Source: JACVRW01 sp035705985 (GTDB lineage: Bacteria > Actinomycetota > Thermoleophilia > Solirubrobacterales > Thermoleophilaceae). From it: a stretch of 18,065 nucleotides of DNA. The notes beneath the pieces were generated by a model, which was not told the DNA's origin, ran no database searches, and was given only the letters and a program-made list of their open reading frames with translations. Numbering within the stretch: the stretch's first letter is position 1; every line of letters begins with the position of its first letter. Of the stretch, positions 12,171-18,065 are shown piece after piece. The translations under genes were made by a program, and so were the position numbers. The stretch spans positions 1 through 18,065 of the forward strand of contig DASSVP010000184.1 of NCBI GenBank assembly GCA_035705985.1. Direction: 5' to 3'.

Positions 12171-13544
12171 GTGGAAGGCGCCCGGCAACAGGCCGCTCGG
12201 CCGCGTCCCCGCAGGGGCGACGAGCTCGAGCTGACGATCGACCGCCTTGCCTACGGCGGGGCCGGTGTCGCGCGTACGGAGACCGGTTACGTGGTGTTCG
12301 TGCGCGGCGCCGTGCCCGGCGACCGCGTGCGGGCGCGCATCGGCAAGTCGAAGCGCTCGTGGGCGGAGGCGAATGTCGAGGAGCTGCTCGATCCGAGTCC
12401 GGAGCGCATCGAGCCCAAGGCGCCGCATCCGGGCGCGCCGTGGCAGGTGCTCCCGTACGAACGCCAGCTCGAGGAGAAGGAGGCGCAGGTCCGCGACGCG
12501 CTCACCCGCATCGGAGGCTTCGAGAATCCGCCGGTCGAGGCGATCGTGCCGGCGGTCGAGCAGTGGCGCTACCGCAACAAGCTGGAGTACTCCTTCGGCA
12601 CGGACGAGGACGGCGGGCTGGTGCTCGGCTTCCACCGGCCGGGCCGCTGGGACCTGATCGACGACGTCGACGACGACATCCTCGCCTCCGAACGCATCAA
12701 CGAGGTGCGCGAGGCCGTCACGGCCTGGTGCCGCGAGGAGGGCCTCGACGGCTGGGATCGCGACGACCAGCTCGGCCTGCTCCGCAACCTGGTGGTCCGC
12801 GAGGGCCGCCGCAGCGGGCAGGTGCAGGCGCGCCTCATCACCAGTCCCGGTGCGGAGTTCCGGGTCACCGAGCTGGCAGCCGCCACGCCGGCCGACTCGT
12901 TCCTGTGGACGCGCGCCGAAGGGGTGGCGGAGACCACGCGCGGCGGCGAGACCCAGGTCCTGAAGGGCCCGGCCTACCTCGAGGAGCAGATGTCAGGCCT
13001 GCGCTTCCGGATCTCGCCCGACGCCTTCTTCCAGACGAACACGGAGATGGCCGAGCGCCTGTATGGCACGGCAGTCCAGCTCGCCGGCCTGCGCGGCCGC
13101 GAGCGAGTGCTCGACCTCTTCTGCGGCATCGGGACGATCGCGTCCGTGCTCGCGCTCGACGCCGCCGAGGTGTGGGGCGTCGAGATAGTCGAGGAGGCGG
13201 TGCGCGACGCGATCGAGAACGCGCAGCTGAACGGCATCGACAACGCGCGCTTCTTCGCAGGCGACGTCCGGCTCGTCATGCGCGAGCTGCTCGAGCAGTC
13301 GGGCAAGCCCGACGTGGTCGTGGTGGACCCGCCGCGAGCCGGCCTCTCGCAGAAGGTGGTGCGCCGGATCATCGAGGCCCAGGCCGACCGGATCGTCTAC
13401 GTGTCCTGCAACCCGACGACGCTGGCGCCGAATGCCCGCCAGCTCGTGGACGACGGCGGCTACCGCCTCACGACGGTGCGGCCGGTGGACATGTTCCCGC
13501 AGACGCCGCACATCGAGTGCGTGGCGCTGCTCGAGCGAGCCTAG
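12171..13544 (+). CDS. TrmA/RumA-family RNA uracil-C5 methyltransferase without Fe-S cysteines
   Basis: This family methylates uracil C5 in 23S rRNA or tRNA with SAM. The 457-residue protein has an N-terminal TRAM domain (about 16-75, IDRLAYGGAGVAR), a central RNA-recognition part (QWRYRNKLEYSFG, 131-143) and a SAM domain with ISPDAFFQTN (281-290), LDLFCGIGT (314-322), VVVDPPRAG (383-391), the catalytic nucleophile C413 in VSCNPTT and the base E449 in HIECVAL. Where RumA has the iron-sulfur cysteines, this protein reads PHPGAPWQVLPYERQL (85-100), and the first cysteine of the whole chain is C187. The start is GTG with a poor ribosome site. Which uridine it modifies cannot be told from sequence. 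Confidence 0.9.
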   Translation: MEGARQQAARPRPRRGDELELTIDRLAYGGAGVARTETGYVVFVRGAVPGDRVRARIGKSKRSWAEANVEELLDPSPERIEPKAPHPGAPWQVLPYERQLEEKEAQVRDALTRIGGFENPPVEAIVPAVEQWRYRNKLEYSFGTDEDGGLVLGFHRPGRWDLIDDVDDDILASERINEVREAVTAWCREEGLDGWDRDDQLGLLRNLVVREGRRSGQVQARLITSPGAEFRVTELAAATPADSFLWTRAEGVAETTRGGETQVLKGPAYLEEQMSGLRFRISPDAFFQTNTEMAERLYGTAVQLAGLRGRERVLDLFCGIGTIASVLALDAAEVWGVEIVEEAVRDAIENAQLNGIDNARFFAGDVRLVMRELLEQSGKPDVVVVDPPRAGLSQKVVRRIIEAQADRIVYVSCNPTTLAPNARQLVDDGGYRLTTVRPVDMFPQTPHIECVALLERA

Positions 13545-13708
13545 GCGTCGTCCTCCAGGCGGACCTCCTCCGCAGCGTGCACGCTGCAGAGGAACGGGCC
13601 GCCGCTCTCTAGAGAGGCCTTTATCTCCTCGTCGGTGAGCTTCGTCCCGCACTCGGCGCAGGTGCGCTCGATCACGGGGTCTACGCCGGACTGCTCCTCG
13701 AGGTCCAT
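13541..13708 (-). CDS. Small zinc-ribbon-like protein
   Basis: This is a 55-residue acidic protein. The ATG at 13708-13706 overlaps the TGA of the upstream Usp-like gene (TGATG), with GGGGAG nine bases before it. C17-AEC-C20 and C41-SVH-H44 form a CxxC...CxxH set fit to bind one zinc ion. The C-terminus is acidic (EEVRLEDDA). The larger frame reaching to 14035 is only shadow of the upstream gene. I do not recognise a family; it may be a small adapter working with the Usp-like protein. The stop TAG shares CTAG with the stop of the convergent methyltransferase gene. Confidence 0.75.
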   Translation of the reverse strand: MDLEEQSGVDPVIERTCAECGTKLTDEEIKASLESGGPFLCSVHAAEEVRLEDDA

Positions 13709-14130
13709 CAGGTCGCGCTCCCCACGACGTGCCTCACCGGCAGGCCGGTGGCCGCCTCGGCCTTCCGCGGAAGGTCCACCTTCAGCCACTTCGAGATGTG
13801 GAGCGGCAGCGTGGAGACGATCAGCTCGTCGTACTCGTTGAAGTTGCACTCGTCGCAGATGGCCGCAAGCGCGTCGGGGTCGCCCACCTTCGCGTCGCCC
13901 ACGTTCAGCCCCTCCTCGCGGAGCTCCTCCAGGAAGGCGCTCCGGTGCTCCTCGGCCTCGTCGCCGCCGCCGTGCATGTCCGCGGCCCAGGTGAGCCCGT
14001 GCGGGGTGGACGGGACGAGCAGCGTGAAGTGGCATGGCCCTTGCATGGTCCGCTCGCGGAGAGCGTCTAGCAGCTCAGGCGACTCAGCCGTCCGGTTGGC
14101 CACCACGAGGACGCGAGCCTCCGCGCTCAT
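13708..14130 (-). CDS. Universal-stress-protein-like (HUP fold) protein
   Basis: This is a 140-residue protein from the ATG at 14130-14128 (MSAEARVLVVANRTA). A longer version from 14166 would add twelve residues before the first beta strand and is less likely. The beta-alpha pattern with VLVVANRT (7-14), a middle helix (57-74), a DPDALAAICDECNFNEYDEL segment (84-103) and VSTLPLHISKWLKVDLPRKA (105-124) resembles Usp-like proteins of actinobacteria. The classical ATP-binding G-x2-G-x9-G-S/T pattern is not seen, so nucleotide binding is doubtful. It is followed directly by the small zinc-ribbon gene (TGATG) and diverges from the secreted GH-propeller gene. Confidence 0.75.
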   Translation of the reverse strand: MSAEARVLVVANRTAESPELLDALRERTMQGPCHFTLLVPSTPHGLTWAADMHGGGDEAEEHRSAFLEELREEGLNVGDAKVGDPDALAAICDECNFNEYDELIVSTLPLHISKWLKVDLPRKAEAATGLPVRHVVGSAT

Positions 14131-14160
14131 GGGCCGAGCGTATCGCTTGCATTCCCGCAG

Positions 14161-14178
14161 TTCCATGAGAACGTGGAA
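14161..14178. promoter_or_regulatory. Inverted repeat before the GH-propeller gene
   Basis: TTCCATG and CGTGGAA pair over seven positions (one T-G wobble) around AGAA, ending five bases before the ATG at 14184. In the 53-base divergent gap it could be an operator, or an RNA hairpin that includes the GGAA that serves as the only ribosome-site candidate of the rightward gene. Confidence 0.35.
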
Positions 14179-14183
14179 ACTCG

Positions 14184-16076
14184 ATGGCCCTCCGCCCCGT
14201 AGGCCGCGCCCTGCTGACGCTCGCGGCCGTGGCCGCTTTCCCGGCCGCGGCGGCGGCCGACGTTGGTCCTGACGGCTTCGGCATCGCCGACGACCTTCAT
14301 CGGCCGAGCGTCTCGCTGGACGACACCTTCGACGACCTTGCGCCTAAGTCGTTCCGGCTGAACGCCACCTGGACGGCCCTCGACGACCCGGGCTACCTCG
14401 CGCAGATGCAGACGCGGGTCAATGAGGCCAACGCCGCGGCCCGCGGCCCCGGCGGCATGGAGATCACGGTCTCGTTCACCGTGCCGCCGCAGACATGGGA
14501 GGGCAAGACGCTCACCGGAGCTGCCTGGCTCGACCAGGTCAAGCCGTTCATCGACAGATTCGCCGCCGACGTCGAGTGGTGGAGCCCGATGAACGAGCCG
14601 AACCTCAGGGGCTGGACGTTCACGCCTACGGGCGCCTCGATGCTGGCGGAGTTCTCTCGGCAGCTGAACGAGTACCTGCAACAGGCACACCCGGGCGACC
14701 GGCTGATCTCACCCGACTTCGTCGACCACTACAACTCGACGGACAACCTGCTCAGGCGGCACGCTGCCGGCGACTCGTTCGTTGAGCGCTACGTGAAGCT
14801 CTTCGACAAAGCCGGCGGAAATTTCGGCAGCGCGGTGGCCTGGCATGCCTACGGCGCCGTGCGACGCAAGAGCCTGCTCAGCACGGACGACCTCGTCTAC
14901 ACGCTCGGCATGACGTCCGGTGCCGCGCTGCCGATCTGGGTGACCGAGACGGGCGCGCACGTCGACGACGACTACGTGCCGGGACAGACCGAGGCGCAGC
15001 AGGACGATCAGGTGAGGTGGATGACCGACACCTCCTCGGGACTCGCGTCACACGACAGGGTGACCCGGATCCACTACTACAACATGCGCGAGGAGCCCGA
15101 CACCAACTCCACGACATGCCAGGCCTGGGCCACCTTCCCGTGGGACACCGGACTCGTGCGGGCATGCGGGCAGCGGCGTCCCTCTTGGTACACGTGGTGC
15201 CTGGCCGGCCGGCAGGGCGACGGCGCGTGCTACGACGACTCCCCGTCCGCCGCGTCGTGGGCACCGGCGCGCATCGACGTGCTCTGGCGCGGCAGCGGCG
15301 ACGACGACGCCGTATACCGCAGGTCGTGGGACGGGAAGTCCTGGTCCGGGAGCTCGAGCTTCGGCGGCAACACGAATTCCGCGCCCGCGCTCGCGGCGCC
15401 GGCCGACAAGCGGCTTGACGCGCTCATCCGCGGTACGGACGACGCTGTCTACGCGCGCCGCTACAACGGCAGTTCGTGGTCGGCCTGGACCAACCTCGGG
15501 CTGCACACCTACTCCAGCCCGGCCGCCTCCGCTCGCCGCGGCACGACGATCGTCGACGCGTTCGCCCGCGGCACCGACAACGAGATCCACCACCGTTGGC
15601 GCGACGGAATCGGGTGGTCACCGGGCTGGGTCTCGATCGGCGCACCCCCTGGCGGAGCGGCCTCGGCGCCGGCCGCCGTCTCGAGCGCGGCCGGGCGGAT
15701 CGACGTCTTCGTCCGCGGGGTCGATGCCGCTGTCTGGCGGAACACCTGGGCCGGCTCCTGGAGCGGCTGGACGAGCGTCGGCGGAGTCGCCACCTCGGCG
15801 CCGGCCGCGGCGACGCGGGGCACCGGCAGGCTCGACCTGCTCATCCGCGGGGCGGACGGCGCGATCAACCACAGCTCGAACGACGGCGCCGGCTGGTCGA
15901 GCTGGGCGACCCTCGGAGGAGCCACGACCTCCGCCCCAGCCGCGGTCGCGCCGGCGGCCGACCGTCTCGACGTGTGGTCGCGCGCGGCGGACGGCGGCCT
16001 GCAGCACAAGGTCTGGAGATCCGGCTCGGGCTGGTCGGGCTGGAGCAAGAGCTGGTTCGCCGGACCGAAGCGCTGA
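14184..16076 (+). CDS. Secreted clan GH-A-like enzyme fused to a PLL-type beta-propeller
   Basis: This is a 630-residue exported protein. Residues 1-25 are a signal peptide ending AAAAA-DV. The barrel domain (about 28-345) has SPMNEPNLRGW (134-144, acid/base E138), AWHAYG (219-224) and WVTETGAH (252-259, nucleophile E255), as in GH5/GH39-type hydrolases. C312, C328, C339 and C349 could form two disulfides before the second domain. Residues 363-630 contain six repeats of 44-49 residues, each with R-[IL]-D-x-[LF]-x-R-G, a W-[ST]-G-W-like turn and SAPA, matching PLL/PHL-type sugar-binding beta-propellers. The domain order suggests an enzyme that docks on a glycan. It is the third GH-A-like protein in the window and the only one with a lectin-like part. 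Confidence 0.85.
   Translation: MALRPVGRALLTLAAVAAFPAAAAADVGPDGFGIADDLHRPSVSLDDTFDDLAPKSFRLNATWTALDDPGYLAQMQTRVNEANAAARGPGGMEITVSFTVPPQTWEGKTLTGAAWLDQVKPFIDRFAADVEWWSPMNEPNLRGWTFTPTGASMLAEFSRQLNEYLQQAHPGDRLISPDFVDHYNSTDNLLRRHAAGDSFVERYVKLFDKAGGNFGSAVAWHAYGAVRRKSLLSTDDLVYTLGMTSGAALPIWVTETGAHVDDDYVPGQTEAQQDDQVRWMTDTSSGLASHDRVTRIHYYNMREEPDTNSTTCQAWATFPWDTGLVRACGQRRPSWYTWCLAGRQGDGACYDDSPSAASWAPARIDVLWRGSGDDDAVYRRSWDGKSWSGSSSFGGNTNSAPALAAPADKRLDALIRGTDDAVYARRYNGSSWSAWTNLGLHTYSSPAASARRGTTIVDAFARGTDNEIHHRWRDGIGWSPGWVSIGAPPGGAASAPAAVSSAAGRIDVFVRGVDAAVWRNTWAGSWSGWTSVGGVATSAPAAATRGTGRLDLLIRGADGAINHSSNDGAGWSSWATLGGATTSAPAAVAPAADRLDVWSRAADGGLQHKVWRSGSGWSGWSKSWFAGPKR
15270..16073 (+). repeat. Six PLL-like protein repeats
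   Basis: Repeats begin at residues 363, 410, 456, 505, 549 and 594. The last lacks the SAPA-containing end and finishes WSGWSKSWFAGPKR. The copies have diverged at both protein and DNA level, so the array is old. Known PLL propellers have seven blades; here six are seen, possibly with the seventh replaced or closed by the segment just before residue 363. Confidence 0.75.
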
Positions 16077-16079
16077 GGG

Positions 16080-16733
16080 CTAGTACGGCGGGAAGTCCGC
16101 GTACCACTCGCCGAGCGCCCGGAACGCTCCCCAGAACTCGCGCTTCGCCGTCTCGTCGTCGAGCGACCGGTCGATGTCCGGGACGGTGAGCGCGTCGGTG
16201 GAGGGCGTGAGGCGCTGGATCTCGCCGGGTTTCCACTCGAGTGGGCGCGCCAGCGGCAGGTGGAGGTCGTTCAGCTCCTCGATCGCCTCGTCGCCCATCA
16301 CGACGATGATCCGCGGCTGCACGATCGTGATCTCCTCGAGTACGCGCGCGCGGCAGGCCGGCGCCGAGTCGTCCGAGTCGTGGACCGGGCACTTCACGAA
16401 GACGGTGCCGTAGACGGCGAGCGGGTCCACGCCGAGCCGCTTGAAGCTCTTCATGAGCGCGCCGCCGGCGCGCCCGTAGAAGGCCACGCCCTCCTCGATC
16501 TCCGAGGGGACGGGGGCGAACTTCAGCAGCATGATGTCCGCCTGCGGGTGGCCCGAGCCGAGCACGGGCATCAGGTTGCCGCGCGGGCAGTGGTCGCAGG
16601 ACTGGATCTCGCGCGTGAGCTGGTTCAGCTCACGGATCGCCCGCTCGAGGTACTTCTCGCGAATCTCGTCGTCAGTGGCCGGCACCGTCCCACTGGCTTT
16701 TGACGGACCTGCCGCCGCTCCTTTCGAGCGCAT
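16080..16733 (-). CDS. Uracil-DNA-glycosylase-like protein with altered active site
   Basis: This is a 217-residue protein from the ATG at 16733-16731, which overlaps the TGA of the upstream gene (TGATG); a GTG three bases earlier is the alternative. The cysteines C46, C49, C115 and C127 are placed like the 4Fe-4S ligands of family 4 UDGs (CDHC, then KCPVHDSDDSAPAC), and FYGRAGG (85-91) matches the FVGRAG segment. However, motif 1, normally GEAPG, reads KFAPV (71-75), and the HPS of motif 3 is TPS (176-178). The fold and cluster are probably kept while base excision as in UDG is doubtful; it may bind DNA or act on another base. It is co-transcribed after the GT-PHP fusion, and its stop is three bases from the convergent GH-propeller stop. 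Confidence 0.8.
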   Translation of the reverse strand: MRSKGAAAGPSKASGTVPATDDEIREKYLERAIRELNQLTREIQSCDHCPRGNLMPVLGSGHPQADIMLLKFAPVPSEIEEGVAFYGRAGGALMKSFKRLGVDPLAVYGTVFVKCPVHDSDDSAPACRARVLEEITIVQPRIIVVMGDEAIEELNDLHLPLARPLEWKPGEIQRLTPSTDALTVPDIDRSLDDETAKREFWGAFRALGEWYADFPPY

Positions 16734-18065
16734 CACTTCTTGCCTCGCGTCTGGAGGAACTTCAGAGCCTGGACGTACAGCAGCGACTGCTTCTTGCGCA
16801 CGATGTCGGCGTCCCTGAGCGACTCGAGGAACTCCTCCGCCCCGTCGAAGTCGCGCATCCGGATCTTCACCGAGCCCAGTCCCTGCGCCACATGGCTGTC
16901 CGAGCCGGCGCCCGCCACGATCCGGTACTTGGCGGCGAAGCGCGCCGCCTCCTCGTTGAAGGTGGAAAACGCCACGCGCGGGTTGAAGACCTCGATCGCG
17001 TCGATCTCCTCCACGATGTCCAGCAGGTGCTCGTAGTCGGGCACGGCATGCATCCGGTCGAAGGGATGCGGCACGTAGACGAGGCCCCCCTGGCGGCGGA
17101 TCTCGGCGATCGTCTCCTGGAGCGTCATGCCGCGCGGGATCTTCTCCTCGATGAAGAGGCCGATCACCTCGCCCTGGTCGGCGGTCTTCACCTCCTCGGC
17201 CACGATCACCTTGATCCCGTCGGCGCGCTCGCGTGCCTCGAGCGCGCCCGAGATCTCGTTGTGGTCGGTGATGGCGATCGCGCCGAGCCCGACTCGCTTC
17301 GCGGCGTCGAGCAGCGTGCCGACGGGGGTGGCGCAGTCCGGCGAGTGGTCCGTGTGCATGTGGAGGTCCACGTGCACGAAGTCCCGCGACCGGAGCTTCC
17401 TTCGCAGGCCGGGCTGCCCGTCCGTGTCGTGGCGCCGGGAGGCCACGCGCTCGTAGAGCGCCTCGAACTCGTCCGCCACGCGCGACCAGTCGAGGTCGGT
17501 GCGCGCATCCGCGATCGCGTCGGTGTAGCCCCTCACGAGCTTCGGGTCGCGCAGCAGCCGCTCGAGCTGCGCCGCGAGCGTCAGGGCGTCGCGCGGCTCG
17601 AACAGCGGGCCGAGCTCGCCGTCGCGGAGCAGTTCCTCGTACTGCGGCAGCCGCGCTACGACCGGGACGGCGCCGCCCGCCATCGAGCGGAGCACGAGCT
17701 GGGGCGCGGGCGCCGTGCCCGCCGAGGCGGCCACCGCGATCGTCGCGCGGGCGAGGTGCTGGGCCTCCGAGCCGTCGCCCGGGCCGGCCAGCGTCACGCG
17801 TTCGCGGAGCTTCCGGGACAGCGTCGGGGTGGTCGCGGTCGCGGGGTCGTGCCGCCAGATCGTGGCGCGCCAGTCGAGATCGGTGGGCAGGCGCCGCAGC
17901 GCGCGGACGAACAGACGGAGCGCGCCGCGCTCCTCGGCGTCCGAGAAGACGATCTCGGGCGGGCGCTCGCGCTTCGTGCCGGAGCGTTCGTGGAGGTCGG
18001 CGCCGGGCCGGATCACGGTGTAGTGGCCGGGGAAGTAGCGCTCCACGAGGTCGCGCGTCGCGGCG
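16733..18065 (-). CDS. Glycosyltransferase (GT-B, GT4-like) C-terminal domain fused to PHP phosphoesterase, N-terminus cut off
   Basis: The frame runs unbroken to the right edge, and the GTG at 18046 falls inside the fold, so the start lies outside the window. Residues below are counted from that codon. Residues 1-205 resemble the second half of a GT4 glycosyltransferase: YFPGHYTVIRPGADL, then LVLRSMAGGAVPVVARLPQY, then LGPLFEP. The EX7E positions hold Ala112 and Arg120, so transferase activity is doubtful. Residues 222-437 are a complete PHP domain with DLHMHTDHS (H229, H231), ITDHN (D261, H262), AEEV (E284/E285), PHPFDR (H327) and GSDSH (D383, H385), expected to bind two or three metal ions and hydrolyse a phosphoester. 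No signal peptide can be judged. The UDG-like gene follows with a TGATG overlap. Confidence 0.88.
   Translation of the reverse strand, partial: AATRDLVERYFPGHYTVIRPGADLHERSGTKRERPPEIVFSDAEERGALRLFVRALRRLPTDLDWRATIWRHDPATATTPTLSRKLRERVTLAGPGDGSEAQHLARATIAVAASAGTAPAPQLVLRSMAGGAVPVVARLPQYEELLRDGELGPLFEPRDALTLAAQLERLLRDPKLVRGYTDAIADARTDLDWSRVADEFEALYERVASRRHDTDGQPGLRRKLRSRDFVHVDLHMHTDHSPDCATPVGTLLDAAKRVGLGAIAITDHNEISGALEARERADGIKVIVAEEVKTADQGEVIGLFIEEKIPRGMTLQETIAEIRRQGGLVYVPHPFDRMHAVPDYEHLLDIVEEIDAIEVFNPRVAFSTFNEEAARFAAKYRIVAGAGSDSHVAQGLGSVKIRMRDFDGAEEFLESLRDADIVRKKQSLLYVQALKFLQTRGKK

Noticed and set aside
12359..13612. 417-codon plus-strand frame
   Set aside because: It is an out-of-frame shadow of the methyltransferase, rich in Arg and Gly, with no motif.
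1..18065. Mobile element, phage or defence island
   Set aside because: No transposase, integrase, terminal repeats, toxin-antitoxin or restriction genes. Composition appears uniform and most genes are housekeeping or secreted enzymes.

Overview
The window looks like chromosomal DNA of a GC-rich actinobacterium. The closest impression is Thermoleophilia (Solirubrobacterales or Gaiellales), because of the uniformly high GC, many GTG/TTG starts, 1-4 base gene overlaps, a DUF6458-type membrane peptide and several secreted clan GH-A-like enzymes. The taxonomy is inferred from style, not from a marker gene. The window is almost fully coding, with no transposon, CRISPR array, tRNA or rRNA. The longest gap without a gene is about 250 bases (655-906).

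Left part, minus strand (1-5848): a secreted cysteine-rich protein is cut by the left edge. Then comes a tight five-gene run, transcribed leftwards: secreted clan GH-A-like enzyme, lipoprotein clan GH-A-like enzyme, thiE, a four-helix membrane protein and lpdA (E3). The last four genes are packed with 16 bases or less between them, or overlap. A 15-bp perfect palindrome covers the first base of the first start codon.

Centre, plus strand (5957-8976): a DUF6458-like peptide ends in a strong hairpin. A TPP riboswitch follows and leads a thiO-thiS-thiG operon in which a SnoaL-like gene is translationally coupled to thiG. ThiS ends in Gly-Gly-Ala rather than the terminal Gly-Gly needed for sulfur transfer. 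The thiazole branch (thiOSG) and the joining enzyme (thiE) are about 3 kb apart on opposite strands, and thiF, thiC, thiD and thiL are not in the window.

Centre-right (9021-13544): a minus-strand pair, argF and a cupredoxin lipoprotein, is joined by an ATGA overlap. argF starts head to head with an endonuclease/exonuclease/phosphatase-fold gene, and the two start codons share one base. Next come a protein with a serine/arginine-rich disordered N-terminus and a phasin-like middle, and a TrmA/RumA-family RNA methyltransferase that lacks the usual iron-sulfur cysteines.

Right part (13541-18065): a small CxxC/CxxH zinc-binding protein and a Usp-like protein lie on the minus strand. A secreted clan GH-A-like enzyme fused to six PLL-type beta-propeller repeats lies on the plus strand. 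A minus-strand pair follows: a glycosyltransferase-PHP fusion cut by the right edge, and a uracil-DNA-glycosylase-like protein that keeps its cluster cysteines but has altered catalytic motifs.

I see no single defence or mobile system. The most unusual items are the GT-PHP fusion with its degenerate UDG partner, the SR-rich phasin-like protein, ThiS with an extra C-terminal residue plus the SnoaL-like gene in a riboswitch-led thiamin operon, and three different secreted GH-A-like proteins within 13 kb.
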